NCBI GenBank assembly: GCA_023238725.1
Contig: CM041553.1
Span: forward strand, 10,315,001-10,379,000
Reading direction: 5' to 3'
Length of the DNA stretch: 64,000 nt
From: Scortum barcoo
Lineage: Eukaryota; Chordata; Actinopteri; Centrarchiformes; Terapontidae
This document shows, in pieces, positions 61,926 to 64,000 of this stretch (the first letter of the stretch is position 1; each line of letters begins with the position of its first letter). The translations under genes were made by a program, and so were the position numbers. The notes under the pieces were generated by a model. The model was not told where the DNA came from, did no database searches, and worked only from the letters and a program-made list of their open reading frames with translations.

Positions 61926-63639
61926 CATTATGTCTTTATTTGCTGAGACTGCATGACCTTAACACCTCACCGACTTGAGGTTTTTTTTTTCTTCTTCTCT
62001 CCCCCCTGCAATGCTTTTTCTCCATACAGTCTCATATTATGATACCAACAAGCCTTGGTGGGAAACAAAAATGCTGACTCTTGCTTTGCCTGCAGACAAA
62101 AAAACAAAAAAAAAAAAAAAAAGCAAACTTGGCCTGTTCAAGTTTTGTCGGGTTTTCAGTGGAAAAATCTCAGAAGCAAATATCAGCCTTTAATCTATGT
62201 CTCCACATGGGTCCTGTTTCTTGTACACAAAGAAACAAAGCCCAAGGTGTTATTGAGCTACTGATGTTATGTTATGCAAAAACACAAAAAAACTTTAAAA
62301 TGTAAAACTTTAAAAAGTTTGCCTTTGCTAGGAGTTTTGAGAATGTCTCCACCACAGACCAAAGATACTGTATACTGAAGTTTTGCCCAACCTTTATGTC
62401 CTCCCATCATAATTAACGTAAAAATATATACATTTTAATCAGTCTTGAACTTTCCCTGAACTAACTGAACTGTGATAAGATGGAGCAAAAAAACACCTCA
62501 AATCCAGCCGGAAATGCACCCAAGATGCAATGAAGACCCAATCAACCAAAACTGCACAGACTGGCTGCATTAACTATGGAGAGTGAATTCAGTAAGTTTT
62601 TGTGTAATGATGGTTAAAATTTTGGCAGAGCAATACATTTGTTAGAAATGGAGAACAGGAAAAGCAGCATGACATATCAAATTTAAAGGAGGTGATGAAA
62701 GAACATTTTATACCATATATCCCAATCTGCTTTTTTTTTGGCAAAGGAAAGATGAAGCTACTTTTAGCACGCATACCAAATATGCATTTAATATTTGGTC
62801 TAAATGCAATACAATTAATTCATATCACGGCACAGGCTGGGTACAAGACACATATTAATGCCAAGTGGAAAGGGCTTAATGTTTGTCAAGTGGGATAATG
62901 GATTAATGATATTTCCCCTTTTCACCATGAAGAAATTATCCTGCAATATTCTCAGCTGCTTCATCTGTTTCGCTTTTTGGGTGCATCTGCTCGGTCTGTG
63001 CAGACACAATGCATATGAATCGATAGTAAGGTACCGCCATGGAGCGGGGCATTGGAATGGGCTGCTGATCATTTTAGCTCAGTACTCGGCATCCACACTG
63101 AATCAATAGCTGAGTGCGTGTACCTGTCTGCTGTTATGTTTGCTGCATGCGTACTGTAGTTTTATGTGGAGCCCTGGAATGCTAATAATTTTTTATCCTG
63201 TATGTATCAACAGTGGGAATCAATAGGGGCACACAAATGCGCGAGAGTGTGTGTGTGTGTGTGTGGGGGTATTTCTCAAGGGCAAGAATCAGCCAGGGAA
63301 CCATGGTAACAAGTGAAAGCCAAACCTTTTTTTCAATGCACAAGTGACACTGAATTAATTTATTATAATAATTCACATGGTTCTTCATTTCACTCACAGC
63401 CATGCGTGGTTATCAATCCAACTCAGCATCCTGACGAGTAGCATATTTGTCACACTTTTTCATGCAGTCTTGTGTCACAGTGGAGGACCCGCTGCCCTCT
63501 GTCAGCCTCTCCGTGCCTCTCATTCCTTCCCTTGATTCAGTCCTTGTACACTTCTTTTCCTTTCCACATTGCTTTCTCTCATCTTTATTTGCTATTGCCA
63601 CTGCTCAAACTTTTCAGCTATGTACTTTCCTCTTGATGC

Positions 63640-63890
63640 AGACCTAAAGCATCTTTCTGGGCTCACTCTCCTTCTCACCTATTACACATAGCTTTCTCTT
63701 ATTGTAACTTCACCCCCTCCCCCATTCCCTCTAGTCCAGTTTTCCTAACCGACTTCATTTCTTTCTTCCTTTCCACTCTCTGTTCTTCAACAATCCATTT
63801 TGTTCTCCCCCTTCTTCTCCTGCCTCCTTTCTTCTGTCTTACACTCCCCCCTCCCTCCCCCCTTCCCTCTTCCAATGCATTTCTTAGATT
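63640..63890. repeat. pyrimidine-rich low-complexity block
   Basis: About 250 bp of C/T-rich sequence on the plus strand (purine-rich in the sgcz sense strand). It includes the G4 motif at 63846-63867. Confidence 0.8.
63846..63867 (-). other. canonical G-quadruplex motif on the sense strand
   Basis: The plus strand has C runs of 6, 3, 6 and 3 with spacers T, T and TT. The minus strand therefore satisfies the four-tract G3+ rule with loops of 2, 1 and 1 nt, a combination usually considered stable. Confidence 0.7.
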
Positions 63891-64000
63891 GGACTGACAA
63901 CAGAGTCATCAATCAATCCCATGGTGCACCAAAGCCTGGAGGCCCTGCACAGCATGACCTAACTTTATTAACATCATTATGTCTTGGCATAAAAACAACA

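Larger units (their letters stand above)
61104..64000 (-). other. sgcz: sgcz intron 1 (3' end, continues beyond the window)
   Basis: This is non-coding sequence upstream of exon 2 on the minus strand. It holds a GA tract (about 61650-61682) followed by a CT-rich stretch (61780-61925), a short GT microsatellite (63247-63264), and a long pyrimidine-rich block (63640-63890) with a G-quadruplex motif on the minus strand. No exon 1 sequence was recognised. Confidence 0.8.

Noticed and set aside
1..64000. miR-383 precursor, known in an SGCZ intron in mammals
   Set aside because: I searched for the mature sequence core and its complement by eye and found no match. It is expected in intron 1, mostly outside this window.
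1..64000. CRISPR array or other prokaryotic defence system
   Set aside because: No regularly spaced repeats with unique spacers and no prokaryotic genes. The sequence is vertebrate intron.

Overview
The window looks like intron-rich nuclear DNA from a ray-finned fish, probably a spiny-rayed (acanthomorph) teleost. The composition is AT-rich and CpG-poor, with many long CA/GT and GA microsatellites. It also carries fish-type Tc1/mariner relics, a tRNA-derived SINE and decayed LINE fragments. There is no bacterial-style gene density, and almost all of the open reading frames over 60 codons are chance or low-complexity.

The only host protein-coding sequence I can support is two exons of one gene on the minus strand, the zeta-sarcoglycan gene sgcz. 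Exon 2 (60894-61103, 70 codons) encodes the cytoplasmic N-terminus, the GIYGWRKRCLYFF juxtamembrane block, the single transmembrane helix and KVMNFT. Exon 3 (16524-16625, 34 codons) encodes DGMGNLRVT...EGVSEFLLPLYVKEI. Residues such as EQYILA, LLLLVTMIVNL and SEFLLPLYVKEI match zeta-sarcoglycan better than the delta or gamma paralogues. Both exons start and end at codon boundaries and have canonical AG/GT splice sites. Exon 1 should lie beyond base 64000 and exon 4 before base 1.

Layout on the plus strand: 1-16523 is the start of intron 3. 16524-16625 is exon 3. 16626-60893 is all of intron 2 (44.3 kb). 60894-61103 is exon 2. 61104-64000 is the end of intron 1. The introns hold a Tc1-like element with a broken transposase that has lost its left tip (about 18368-19852) and a second, older Tc1-like transposase relic (about 59700-60350). 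They also hold three LINE reverse-transcriptase relics (24845-25060, 45015-45395, 58757-59085), a tRNA-derived SINE (44808-44982), a TTAA-flanked MITE candidate (29022-29339) and two LTR-like blocks (about 21125-21430 and 50763-51154).

Features not explained by these are a perfect 47-bp inverted repeat with a 5-nt loop (41789-41887), a perfect 28-bp palindrome (11470-11497) and a CpG-rich island-like block containing a repeated 15-mer (about 30015-30390). There is also a pair of related roughly 350-bp non-coding blocks 4.1 kb apart (about 52890 and 57020) and several sense-strand G-quadruplex candidates. I found no bacterial-type system, CRISPR array, rRNA or tRNA gene.
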